From NCBI GenBank assembly GCA_040219735.1, contig JAVJRX010000012.1: a stretch of 64,000 nucleotides of DNA, one strand, 5' to 3'. Below are positions 8,267-15,363 of this stretch, piece after piece; position 1 is the first letter of the stretch; each line of letters opens with the position of its first letter. The position numbers and the translations under genes were made by a program. Below the pieces are notes generated by a model. It was not told the origin of the DNA and did not search any database. It was given only the letters and a program-made list of their open reading frames with translations. Source of the DNA: Coleofasciculus sp040219735. Its GTDB lineage: Bacteria; Cyanobacteriota; Cyanobacteriia; Cyanobacteriales; Coleofasciculaceae.

Positions 8267-9217
8267 TCATTTTTCTTTTGGGTAAGGCAATGTCATCGTT
8301 AATACAACTGGACGCTCAGCATCAGTTGGTAAGAGATGAATTGAAATACGAACATCACATTTTTTTGCATCCTCCGGCAAGGATGGTCTTCCTGCTGTTG
8401 CTTTTAGTAAAAGCATACCGGGAGCATCAATTATGATTTCGTATGCTGTACTTTGAATGGTTAAAGAGCCCGGTTTACCTGTATGTCTCCATCCATAATA
8501 CTTACCTATAGCTGGCTCTAATTCGAGCCAATTAGATTTAATTATAGGAATTCCTACAATTTCAAACTCTACCTTACAGCGGTGAAACGGAATAACTATA
8601 CGATTGTTATTTTTAGGAACAACATACAATTCTATACTCAATTTCAATGCGTCAGGAATGTAATTTCCTACAGAGTCTTCTCCTTTTATTGTTGCGGTAA
8701 AGTCACAATCAATAATTTCAACATCTGGTAACCGTTCGAGTGGTGCCAGTAATCGAATCAGATCAGAACGACGTGCTGATCTTACCGATGTGTTTTCACG
8801 CCAAGGAACTTCAAGCTCAACAGCACCTGCGCCTTTAGATCCATAAACTGGATTTTTAACGACAAAAGGAGCGCGATCAGTTTCAAACAGTAAAGCTACA
8901 ACTGTTTTCCCATCTACAGGAATGTTTAGGGGTATCATTCTTGGAGCTAGTTCATTAAAGCAAGACTCTACAGTGGAATACCAACTAGCAAGATCGGTGG
9001 CATTGACTCCAATAACACCTTGGTTTTCATCAACACCTATTAACCAAAGTATATTTTCTCCTCGCGCCGCATTTGCATGACCTGCTATTCGACGAGCCGC
9101 TTTTTCTTTTTCTATCCAGTCTCGCTTCAACTCAACTAGAAAATCTTCGTTAGGTTGACCCTTTTTGACGCAATCAATAACTCTCAATGCCCAGCTTTCA
9201 ATTTGTCTCGGATTCAT
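8267..9217 (-). CDS. AlbA_2 (Schlafen-type) domain protein
   Basis: 316 residues. The first 125 fit the AlbA_2/Schlafen nucleic-acid-binding pattern: an acidic-basic helix ending VELKRDW, an RRIAGHANAARGENILWLIG strand-turn, then GVDENQGVIGVNATDLASW. The remainder (from about residue 165) is beta-rich and unfamiliar (IDCDFTATIKGEDS, VVPKNNNRIVIPFHRCKVEF). Such proteins are often found with defence or regulatory genes, and here toxin-antitoxin pairs lie on both sides. The protein has no signal peptide or membrane segment. Function beyond probable nucleic acid or nucleotide binding is unknown. Confidence 0.55.
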   Translation of the reverse strand: MNPRQIESWALRVIDCVKKGQPNEDFLVELKRDWIEKEKAARRIAGHANAARGENILWLIGVDENQGVIGVNATDLASWYSTVESCFNELAPRMIPLNIPVDGKTVVALLFETDRAPFVVKNPVYGSKGAGAVELEVPWRENTSVRSARRSDLIRLLAPLERLPDVEIIDCDFTATIKGEDSVGNYIPDALKLSIELYVVPKNNNRIVIPFHRCKVEFEIVGIPIIKSNWLELEPAIGKYYGWRHTGKPGSLTIQSTAYEIIIDAPGMLLLKATAGRPSLPEDAKKCDVRISIHLLPTDAERPVVLTMTLPYPKEK

Positions 9218-9270
9218 TTCTACTTGTTTCTCTTTCTGCTATATAAATTAGGGCTTCATTTGTTTTTTAT

Positions 9271-9588
9271 TCATTTTGCTATCTTCTCTCTTTGCAAGAG
9301 AAAATCAAGGTACTCCTCCAATTGTTGCTGTCTTAATTCTGATAGCTGACGCAACTTGCGTAATATGATTTCTTCCCGCTGCCACTGAACAACGGGGATA
9401 ATTTGCGAGGCGGCAACCTCGATTGTCACTTGAGGCACATCAAATCCTTCCAAGCTGTATCCATCCTCTTCACCTTCAGCCATGGGGTAATATTCCACAA
9501 TTGTTGCAATATCTCCCCGTTTCAAATTGTATTCTGGTAAGTCCTGAGCCAGGGCAACTTGGGAAAACAGAGGGTATTGTGCTTTCAT
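9271..9588 (-). CDS. DUF4926 protein, possible antitoxin
   Basis: 105 residues. The first 65 match the small DUF4926 beta-barrel pattern (LFSQVALAQDLPEYNLKRGD, ATIVEYYP, GYSLEGFD, TIEVAASQIIPV). The C-terminal 38 residues (LRKLRQLSELRQQQLEEYLDFL) look like a DUF2281-type helix, so this may be a two-part protein. Its ATG overlaps the stop of the upstream DUF6883 gene by 4 bases, which fixes the start and implies coupled translation, as in toxin-antitoxin pairs. Confidence 0.65.
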   Translation of the reverse strand: MKAQYPLFSQVALAQDLPEYNLKRGDIATIVEYYPMAEGEEDGYSLEGFDVPQVTIEVAASQIIPVVQWQREEIILRKLRQLSELRQQQLEEYLDFLLQREKIAK

Positions 9589-9917
9589 GAATTCGCTCCT
9601 TTATCTGGCACTAAGGTGACAAATTTAGTCGTACCATTTGCAACCATCCAAATGGTTATAATCCTTAACTCAATGCCATTGGCTCCACACAGTTGAGCAT
9701 GAATAGCGTACTTTGTACCATAGCGATTAGTGTCAATTTGCTCGGCAGGTTGCGTTAAGACTTGAGCGCGTAGGTCTTGTTCCAGTTGTTGCCAGTTAGC
9801 AAGAGTGTACCCAGCTTTTGCCAGAAATTGCGATTTATCGTCTTTCGGAAGCGGTACAAGTAGGTATTTTGTTAGCTTCTCCTCTGCAATGATGGCATTT
9901 TGTGGTAACAATACCAT
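9585..9917 (-). CDS. DUF6883 protein, possible toxin
   Basis: 110 residues, with family-like blocks LPQNAIIAEEKLTKYLL, KSQFLAKAGYTLANWQQLEQ, GTKYAIHAQLCGANG and ITIWMVANGTTKFVTLVP. It resembles the small DUF6883 group often found beside DUF4926 genes. It shares a 4-base ATGA overlap with the DUF4926 gene downstream. No catalytic residues can be assigned with confidence. A toxin role is inferred from size, pairing and location. Confidence 0.6.
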   Translation of the reverse strand: MVLLPQNAIIAEEKLTKYLLVPLPKDDKSQFLAKAGYTLANWQQLEQDLRAQVLTQPAEQIDTNRYGTKYAIHAQLCGANGIELRIITIWMVANGTTKFVTLVPDKGANS

Positions 9918-10036
9918 TGATTCGTAAACTAAATTGGTTTGAGAAATTTTTAGTCTATTTTATTCTAAGCCATTGTTAAAAATCCCCCACCCAGGAAAAC
10001 CCAGGTAGGGACAAAACTAATCAAATCACCTCAATT

Positions 10037-12250
10037 CTAGCCAACCAACTCAGTCGCCCGCTTCGCCAAATTCTCAGCCGTTAACCCATTAAATGCCATA
10101 ATTTCACCCGCACTCGATGCCGTTTCCCCGCGCTTCCAGGCAAAAATATCGCGCTTAACGGTACTCCGTAACATCAACGGTTCCAGCATGGCACTGGCAC
10201 CCCCGGTTACGCCAATCAACGCATCGCCACCAAACAACTCCTCAAACCCTTGATCACTTAAAAAGTGGCTATCAGGATCTGTACAAGTTTCCCACGCTAC
10301 ATCATGGGGACGATACAAACGTCGGGGACTAATCACGGAAACAACTCGCACGCCAATCCCTTGATTTTCCAGATGCACCGCTGCATCTAATACGGGAATC
10401 AGTGTCATATCGCCAATCACGGCAAACACCACTTTCTTACTCCCTTCTGTGTCATGTAGCACAATACCCCCATCTTTCAAGGCTTGACGGGTTTGCTCAA
10501 ATGTGGTTAATACAGGTAAAGGAGACTTACTCGCCGTAATCGTAATTCCCTTATTCTTCATCGTCAGCGCCCAGTCATAACACACCTGGATACTATTGGC
10601 ATCACAGGGAAACAAAGGGAACACATTGCCATTCCGCATCATGGCAGCAAAGTAATTTTCAATCTCTGGACGCTGGTGAGTCCAACCATTGCGCCCTTGT
10701 TCTAATGCCCCAGCAGTAAATAAGGTAATCGTAGCCGGTGTCGGACGACGCAATTCTGCCATGGCTTGGGTAACTGTTTGCCATATCGGTAACCCATTAA
10801 TCGCGAAGGATTCATAGGAACACCAAAGAGTACGGGCACCAAACAAAGCTAAACTCGCCGCTAACCCAGCACAAGCATCTTCACTCAACGGTTCGTAAAC
10901 CTGACCCTTGGGTCCCTGATAATAGAGTTCATCGACGGTAGGATGGAGAATCTTTAGCGCCACATTAATGTTATTAATCCCAGAGGCGGCATTGCCATCG
11001 GCATTAGAAATGATAAAGTTAGGGTCTTGTTTACCCACATAGGCAACTAAAGCCCCCATCGCTGTTGTCGCCACTTGCTTATCACCCTTAACCGGAAATT
11101 CCTCTAAGGGTAATGTGCCTAAATCCGGTAGGGGTAATTCTTTCTCCGTCACCACCTGATGAGATGCGGGACCTCCAGCGGCGCGTTCAGAGTTGGTGCG
11201 TACCAGTTGCCAAGCTTCTGGGGATAAGGCACGCTGTTTCAAGGCTTGGATAATTTCTTCATTGTCTAGGGTATGGTGAGCGTAGAGGTTGTGGGCTTTG
11301 GCGCCTCGCGCATGGACACCCGCGCCTTTAAGCTGTTTGATAATCAGTACAGTCAGCTTACCGCCAAGGGCAGATTTAGCGGCTTTATCCGTGGCTTCTA
11401 GTACGGCTTGGGTAAATTCCAAGCGTTTTTCCCAGGAAAAGGCGGTGCTATCAACGTATTCACCGGGTTGGTTGGCGTCGTCAAAGTCTTTGGCATTGAC
11501 TAAGATAATTTCTTGAAATCCATTGCCTTCCCAGTATTTAATCATCTCGTCATTGGATTTGGTGGATACCATGCTGTGGTGTTCCTGGGAGTATCCATTC
11601 CAAACTAAGATGGGTAGGAAGTTGGTGACATCGGGATAGGCGGTGTGGAAGTGACCGAAACTACTCATTATGTAGGGTTCACCAATCCCCCCATCGCCAA
11701 TCGTAACCGGGAAGAGGGTATCTCGGTGGAGTAATGCCCCCGCCATGGCGAAATGCTGCCCTTGTCCTAGGGGTCCAGCCGGGTTGAGGAGTCCAGGAAT
11801 TTGACCGGAAAGGTGTCCGAGGAGTCCATGCATTTCCCGAAAGCGTTCCCGCATTTGTTGTACTGTTGTAATCCCCATGTCCTCTAGGGAACGATCTAAG
11901 AACATGGTGCTGTAAAAGCCGGGGGCATGGTGTCCCACTTCGGTAATAATATTTTTGTAGCCCAGCATGATTAATGCGGCGATGCCTTCGGCAACACTGG
12001 CAAATCCGCCGGGATGACCGGATGCTTTGGATGCTGTGACTTGCAGGATTAGGTAACGCAGGGCATCAGCCGCTAGGAGGGTTTGGAAGACAGCCGCCGG
12101 GTCAGATGGAGATGCGATCGCAACGTTGCCCTCAGCAATGGCAGGTTTGCCTCCATACGTCTCCAAACCCGGTAAGGCTTGCCCAAAATATTGGATGCCT
12201 TCGCAAAAGGCTGGAACGGGTGACGTAGGTTTTGGGGTTGTTGCAGTCAT
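10037..12250 (-). CDS. Thiamine-diphosphate enzyme, transketolase/phosphoketolase-like
   Basis: 737 residues. Transketolase-like features: SKASGHPGG near residue 74, GPLGQGQHFAMAGALL, and a TPP motif starting GDGGIGEPY. Phosphoketolase-like features: PILVWNGYS in place of the usual DNN end of the TPP motif, then EPLSEDACAGL, CSYESFAI, GRNGWTHQRPEIENY and PCDANSIQVCYDW. Phosphoketolases are usually about 800 residues and transketolases about 670, so it sits between. It should act on sugar phosphates, but which reaction it performs cannot be told from sequence. It is a single-gene unit, divergent from a small membrane protein gene. Confidence 0.8.
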   Translation of the reverse strand: MTATTPKPTSPVPAFCEGIQYFGQALPGLETYGGKPAIAEGNVAIASPSDPAAVFQTLLAADALRYLILQVTASKASGHPGGFASVAEGIAALIMLGYKNIITEVGHHAPGFYSTMFLDRSLEDMGITTVQQMRERFREMHGLLGHLSGQIPGLLNPAGPLGQGQHFAMAGALLHRDTLFPVTIGDGGIGEPYIMSSFGHFHTAYPDVTNFLPILVWNGYSQEHHSMVSTKSNDEMIKYWEGNGFQEIILVNAKDFDDANQPGEYVDSTAFSWEKRLEFTQAVLEATDKAAKSALGGKLTVLIIKQLKGAGVHARGAKAHNLYAHHTLDNEEIIQALKQRALSPEAWQLVRTNSERAAGGPASHQVVTEKELPLPDLGTLPLEEFPVKGDKQVATTAMGALVAYVGKQDPNFIISNADGNAASGINNINVALKILHPTVDELYYQGPKGQVYEPLSEDACAGLAASLALFGARTLWCSYESFAINGLPIWQTVTQAMAELRRPTPATITLFTAGALEQGRNGWTHQRPEIENYFAAMMRNGNVFPLFPCDANSIQVCYDWALTMKNKGITITASKSPLPVLTTFEQTRQALKDGGIVLHDTEGSKKVVFAVIGDMTLIPVLDAAVHLENQGIGVRVVSVISPRRLYRPHDVAWETCTDPDSHFLSDQGFEELFGGDALIGVTGGASAMLEPLMLRSTVKRDIFAWKRGETASSAGEIMAFNGLTAENLAKRATELVG

Positions 12251-12574
12251 GCTGAGTACCTTAAATAGTTGTATCGGTAGATTAACTTTATGGAAATTTT
12301 ACAACGTTTTGCAACTTAAATGTTGTTAAACTCAATCAGGTCTGCGTTATTTAGTGATAATTCAAGGTAATCAGACTTCGTTCCCCAGCGTCGCGGTCTA
12401 ACCATTTCTCCAGCAGGGGGTGTGCAGATGGTAATGAAGGGGGTGCGATCGCGATGGCGAGCGAATGCCTGTAGGTACGGCTAGTGCATGACGGCAAAAG
12501 TTTTTGACCGATCGCTACAATCATATTAGACGCCCATAGGCGATTATCTTAAAATCAAAAGACATTAAGTACTC
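12251..12574. promoter_or_regulatory. Divergent spacer, probable promoters both ways
   Basis: A 324-base spacer between the divergent ThDP-enzyme gene and the small membrane-protein gene. It contains a HIP1 site. No strong promoter consensus, riboswitch or RNA gene is recognised. Confidence 0.35.
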
Positions 12575-12973
12575 ATGACCGAAACTCAAGATAAACCAAT
12601 CAATCAGTCAACTACTACGCCAGACGCAGGTCAAACCAAGTCCGGCAATTTTCTGCAAAATTGGAAGTTTAAAGCGGGGTTAATCTCTACAGCAGTTGTT
12701 TCAATTTTCCTAGGTTTCTTTCTTCTCGTTTTCTTTTGGCACCACATTGTTGCGGGGATGGGGATGGGTTCGTGGTCCAGTCGTGCTGGTGCAGAACCCA
12801 TTGAATGCATGATGAAAGACACCAACGACGATGGTTATGTTAGCTGTAGTGCCATGCTTAAAGGTGAGGTGGTTCCTCTAGAATGTGGCGTCAGTGTCTT
12901 TAATATTGGTTGCCGAGTTAATTATGGCGCAGCCGCTGCTCCATCTTTGCGTTCTTTTCCTGGTTCAAGGTGA
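12575..12973 (+). CDS. Small single-pass membrane protein, hypothetical
   Basis: 132 residues: about 30 hydrophilic N-terminal residues (Thr/Gln-rich), one strong membrane helix at about 35-60 (LISTAVVSIFLGFFLLVFFW), then an exported-looking domain with four cysteines (IECMM, VSCSAM, LECGV, IGCRV) that could form two disulfides. An acidic DTNDDGYVSC loop precedes the second cysteine. I do not recognise the family. It is transcribed away from the ThDP-enzyme gene and appears monocistronic. Confidence 0.6.
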   Translation: MTETQDKPINQSTTTPDAGQTKSGNFLQNWKFKAGLISTAVVSIFLGFFLLVFFWHHIVAGMGMGSWSSRAGAEPIECMMKDTNDDGYVSCSAMLKGEVVPLECGVSVFNIGCRVNYGAAAAPSLRSFPGSR

Positions 12974-13198
12974 AGCGTTAGCACCCTCCTCACATTTGGG
13001 TTTTTGGTGTTTGAGCGACGTTTAGGGACAAAAAGTTATCCAAAAACCCGATTGTGGCAGATCAATGCTTGGAATGTACACCCGCTGATACTGAGGATAC
13101 TGTTGGCAAATTCGGAAGACTTAACCCTCCAGCTCATCCCGATTAGATCCCCCTTTCGTCCCCTTTAAAAAAGGGGAAACCAATTTGCTAAAATCGCT

Positions 13199-13618
13199 CT
13201 ATACTCCCAATGGGGTGTTGATGAACAATTTAATCATTCCCACTAAAGCACCGATCAGGAGGACGAGAACAGATAGAGAATTAATCCCAAAACCAATGCC
13301 ACGTTTTTCCGCCGCTGTGTAGTAACCCCAGGCATAAATAATTCGCCCAATCACCCAAACTCCACCAATTCCCGCCCCCCAAATTGGACTAACAAACAGG
13401 GAGAATAACCACAAACTGGGTAAAAATAAGAGCAATTGTTCTGATGTATTTTGTTGTACGCGAAACACACGCTCAAAATTGGCATCTCCTGAAATTTGAG
13501 GTGCAGGTACTTTATATTTTGCCCTAGCTCGACCCACATTGATCGTCAGAACTAAGTAAACCAAGAGAGTGGCAACGGTGGCTAAAGCGGGAAAAATTAA
13601 CGGTTTCAGTTCAATCAT
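13199..13618 (-). CDS. MAPEG family membrane protein
   Basis: 139 residues with four predicted membrane helices: ALATVATLLVYLVLTINVG, LLLFLPSLWLFSLFV, IWGAGIGGVWVIGRIIYAWG and LSVLVLLIGALVGMIKLFI. The ANFERVFRVQQNTSEQ block between helices 1 and 2 and the GRIIYAWGYY block are hallmark MAPEG segments (glutathione/eicosanoid-type membrane proteins). Bacterial members are often glutathione S-transferase-like, but the substrate is unknown. An inverted repeat TCCCCTTT/AAAGGGGA lies downstream at about 13157-13177 and may end transcription. Confidence 0.85.
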   Translation of the reverse strand: MIELKPLIFPALATVATLLVYLVLTINVGRARAKYKVPAPQISGDANFERVFRVQQNTSEQLLLFLPSLWLFSLFVSPIWGAGIGGVWVIGRIIYAWGYYTAAEKRGIGFGINSLSVLVLLIGALVGMIKLFINTPLGV

Positions 13619-13671
13619 AGTTAAAGCCTCATCAACGGGTGATTGGTAAAAAACAGTTCACTTATTCTTTG

Positions 13672-14286
13672 TTAATTATTGCTGATTTTTTCGATAAAAT
13701 CAACGGCTCCTTTCGGGGATAATAGTTTGCAGTAGTGTTTATAGCTCAAAGCCTCAAAGAATAAGTTACCCGTTCTTAAATAGGGAGTTTCTAAAAGATA
13801 GGATTTGTTGTCACGCTTTTGAAAAACCAGTTCAGAATAAGACCAGGATAATCCGGTTGCCTTTTGAGTTTCTTTATAATTGATCGTAATATCGGCAGCT
13901 TGATAGGCATTTTTGATGCGATCATCGACATAGTTGTACGCCCAGTTTAACGCCAGTTCGTTCATTTTGGAGATAGATTGATGCTCCCCTAGAGAGCGAA
14001 ACCCTAGATTAGCCGCATCGATGGGATGAGCGGTATTGATTTTGCACCAAACCTGTTCGTAATTAGCGTTAACCTCATTCACTGAAGGAAAATATGTGCT
14101 GGTGTAGATTTTGCCATTTTCCACCGTTGGCTTACTTTCCAGAAACTTGTCCAAACGGGTGTAGATAGTATTGACGACATTATTTGAATTAATCGCGTCG
14201 CGATGATAGTTTTCTATTATCCGTTGAACGTAGATACACCAGTTGCTTCTGGCTTCTTCAAGAGTGGATGCTTTAATTTTAGGCAT
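13672..14286 (-). CDS. Hypothetical soluble protein
   Basis: 204 residues, mainly helical and aromatic-rich, with no membrane segment or signal peptide. Recognisable stretches are TLEEARSNWCIYVQRIIENY near the N-terminus and ALNWAYNYVDDRIKNAYQA in the middle. I do not recognise a family. The ATG is 4 bases after the stop of a 43-codon CHAT-derived ORF, which is itself 3 bases after a small membrane-protein gene, so the three look like one transcription unit. Confidence 0.55.
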   Translation of the reverse strand: MPKIKASTLEEARSNWCIYVQRIIENYHRDAINSNNVVNTIYTRLDKFLESKPTVENGKIYTSTYFPSVNEVNANYEQVWCKINTAHPIDAANLGFRSLGEHQSISKMNELALNWAYNYVDDRIKNAYQAADITINYKETQKATGLSWSYSELVFQKRDNKSYLLETPYLRTGNLFFEALSYKHYCKLLSPKGAVDFIEKISNN

Positions 14287-14290
14287 AGAG

Positions 14291-14422
14291 TTAACGCCAA
14301 TACTGCAAGGTACTACGCGCCCACGCCCTCACCGCGACACCTGCTAATCCTAACGCGGCGCGTTTATCCCCGGTTGCGGTTTGACAAGCACTGAGTACCA
14401 ATAATAATGTGCCAAATGCCAT
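14291..14422 (-). pseudogene. 43-codon CHAT protease-domain fragment (micro-ORF)
   Basis: This short frame encodes the CHAT active-site block almost exactly: LLLVLSACQTATGDKRAALG followed by LAGVAVRAWARSTLQYW. In full CHAT (caspase-like) proteases this block holds the catalytic Cys. The catalytic His and the rest of the domain are absent, so this is most likely a remnant. However, it has its own ATG after TAAGGA and close spacing to both neighbours, so a translated micro-protein cannot be excluded. Confidence 0.7.
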
Positions 14423-14425
14423 TCC

Positions 14426-14782
14426 TTATCTCAACAAACGATTAACCAAGGAGGTGACTGAGTTAACCAGCCATATAATCGAGCCAGCGAGGAAAATGTT
14501 CTCCCGCAATTCTCTGCGATTAACCCCATAGCTGGAACGACGCCCACTACCTGCACCATCGCGCTCTAAATCATAAATAATTTTCTCCGCGTACCACCGA
14601 TCTGACTTTCCGGGATATTTCATTTGCGCCTGAGCCAGCAGTCGTTTAGCTAAACCTTTGTTCCCTTTTACGGCTTTGAGTAAATGGGGGTCTATCCCTT
14701 CATTATTCTGGGAATCGCGCCAGATCAAAAACACCATCACACCAATCAACGCCAGCAGTGCGATCGCGAAGGGCAGTTTCAT
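14426..14782 (-). CDS. Small membrane protein, hypothetical
   Basis: 118 residues with an N-terminal membrane helix (FAIALLALIGVMVFLIW, about 5-21), a soluble basic middle (LLKAVKGNKGLAKRLLAQAQ, KYPGKSDRWYAEKIIYDLER) and a second weaker hydrophobic helix near the C-terminus (IFLAGSIIWLVNSVTSLV). It looks like a conserved cyanobacterial protein of unknown function. It heads an apparent three-ORF run with the CHAT micro-ORF and the 204-residue protein. Confidence 0.65.
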   Translation of the reverse strand: MKLPFAIALLALIGVMVFLIWRDSQNNEGIDPHLLKAVKGNKGLAKRLLAQAQMKYPGKSDRWYAEKIIYDLERDGAGSGRRSSYGVNRRELRENIFLAGSIIWLVNSVTSLVNRLLR

Positions 14783-14926
14783 TGATTTAACCTTGAATGA
14801 TGGATATTCCAGTTATTCTATCCGCTAATTTTCTACACTGCCAAGCTAAAAATATTTAGAAATATTAACGGCATATTTCCCATCTCTAGGGCTTAAGTTG
14901 ACGAACCCGAAAAACTGTAGCATTAG

Positions 14927-15106
14927 CTACCAAAAAATCATTGAGACTTGGCGCGATCGCACTACTCCCTGAAGTGTAATCGTTTTTCCATCAGAAAGCA
15001 GTTCACTCAAAATCTCAACTTGAGAACGATTCTCTACAATGGCTAACGTTTCAATCGCCTCACCAATCAGAGTCACATAATCCCCTAGATTGCTTTTTAG
15101 GGGCAT
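14927..15106 (-). CDS. Possible 59-residue small protein
   Basis: An intact ATG-to-TAG frame of 59 codons. It reads protein-like (LGDYVTLIGEAIETLAIVEN, then VEILSELLSDGKTITLQGVV) with alternating hydrophobic and charged positions. It has no clear Shine-Dalgarno sequence and no recognised family. It contains a HIP1 site. It may be a small real gene or the tail of a decayed one. Apart from it and a repeat, the 580-base gap before selD is empty. Confidence 0.35.
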   Translation of the reverse strand: MPLKSNLGDYVTLIGEAIETLAIVENRSQVEILSELLSDGKTITLQGVVRSRQVSMIFW

Positions 15107-15112
15107 TCACAA

Positions 15113-15262
15113 ATTGACAATGGATAATGAACAATGGATAATGACCTCTCCTTAAAAGAAGAGGATTGAAATCAAGGAAAACCTTTTTTAATTTCTTCGT
15201 AAACGAAGAGGTCTTAGACCCAATTAATCAATTGTCAATTATCAATTATTAATTATCCATTG
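15113..15262. repeat. AT-rich imperfect inverted repeat
   Basis: The left arm (ATTGACAATGGATAATGAAC, then AATGGATAATG) and the right arm (CAATTGTCAATTATCAATTA, then AATTATCCATTG) are roughly complementary across about 90 bases. It resembles the AT-rich simple repeats common between cyanobacterial genes. Confidence 0.5.
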
Positions 15263-15270
15263 ATCAAATT

Positions 15271-15359
15271 CGGGTTAGCCACCCCCTTGATAATTTAGTC
15301 CGCGTAGGCGGACTTTGTTTGTGTAGCAGCGACTTCTAGTCGCCATGGCAAAAAGGGGG
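15271..15359 (+). repeat. Dispersed repeat, copy C
   Basis: The longest clean copy of the repeat also seen at 6528-6600 and, inverted, at 7308-7394. It starts CGGGTTAGCCACCCCC, has the GTCCGC/GCGGAC palindrome and ends GTCGCCATGGCAAAAAGGG. It stops 5 bases before the selD stop codon. Confidence 0.75.
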
Positions 15360-15363
15360 TTTC

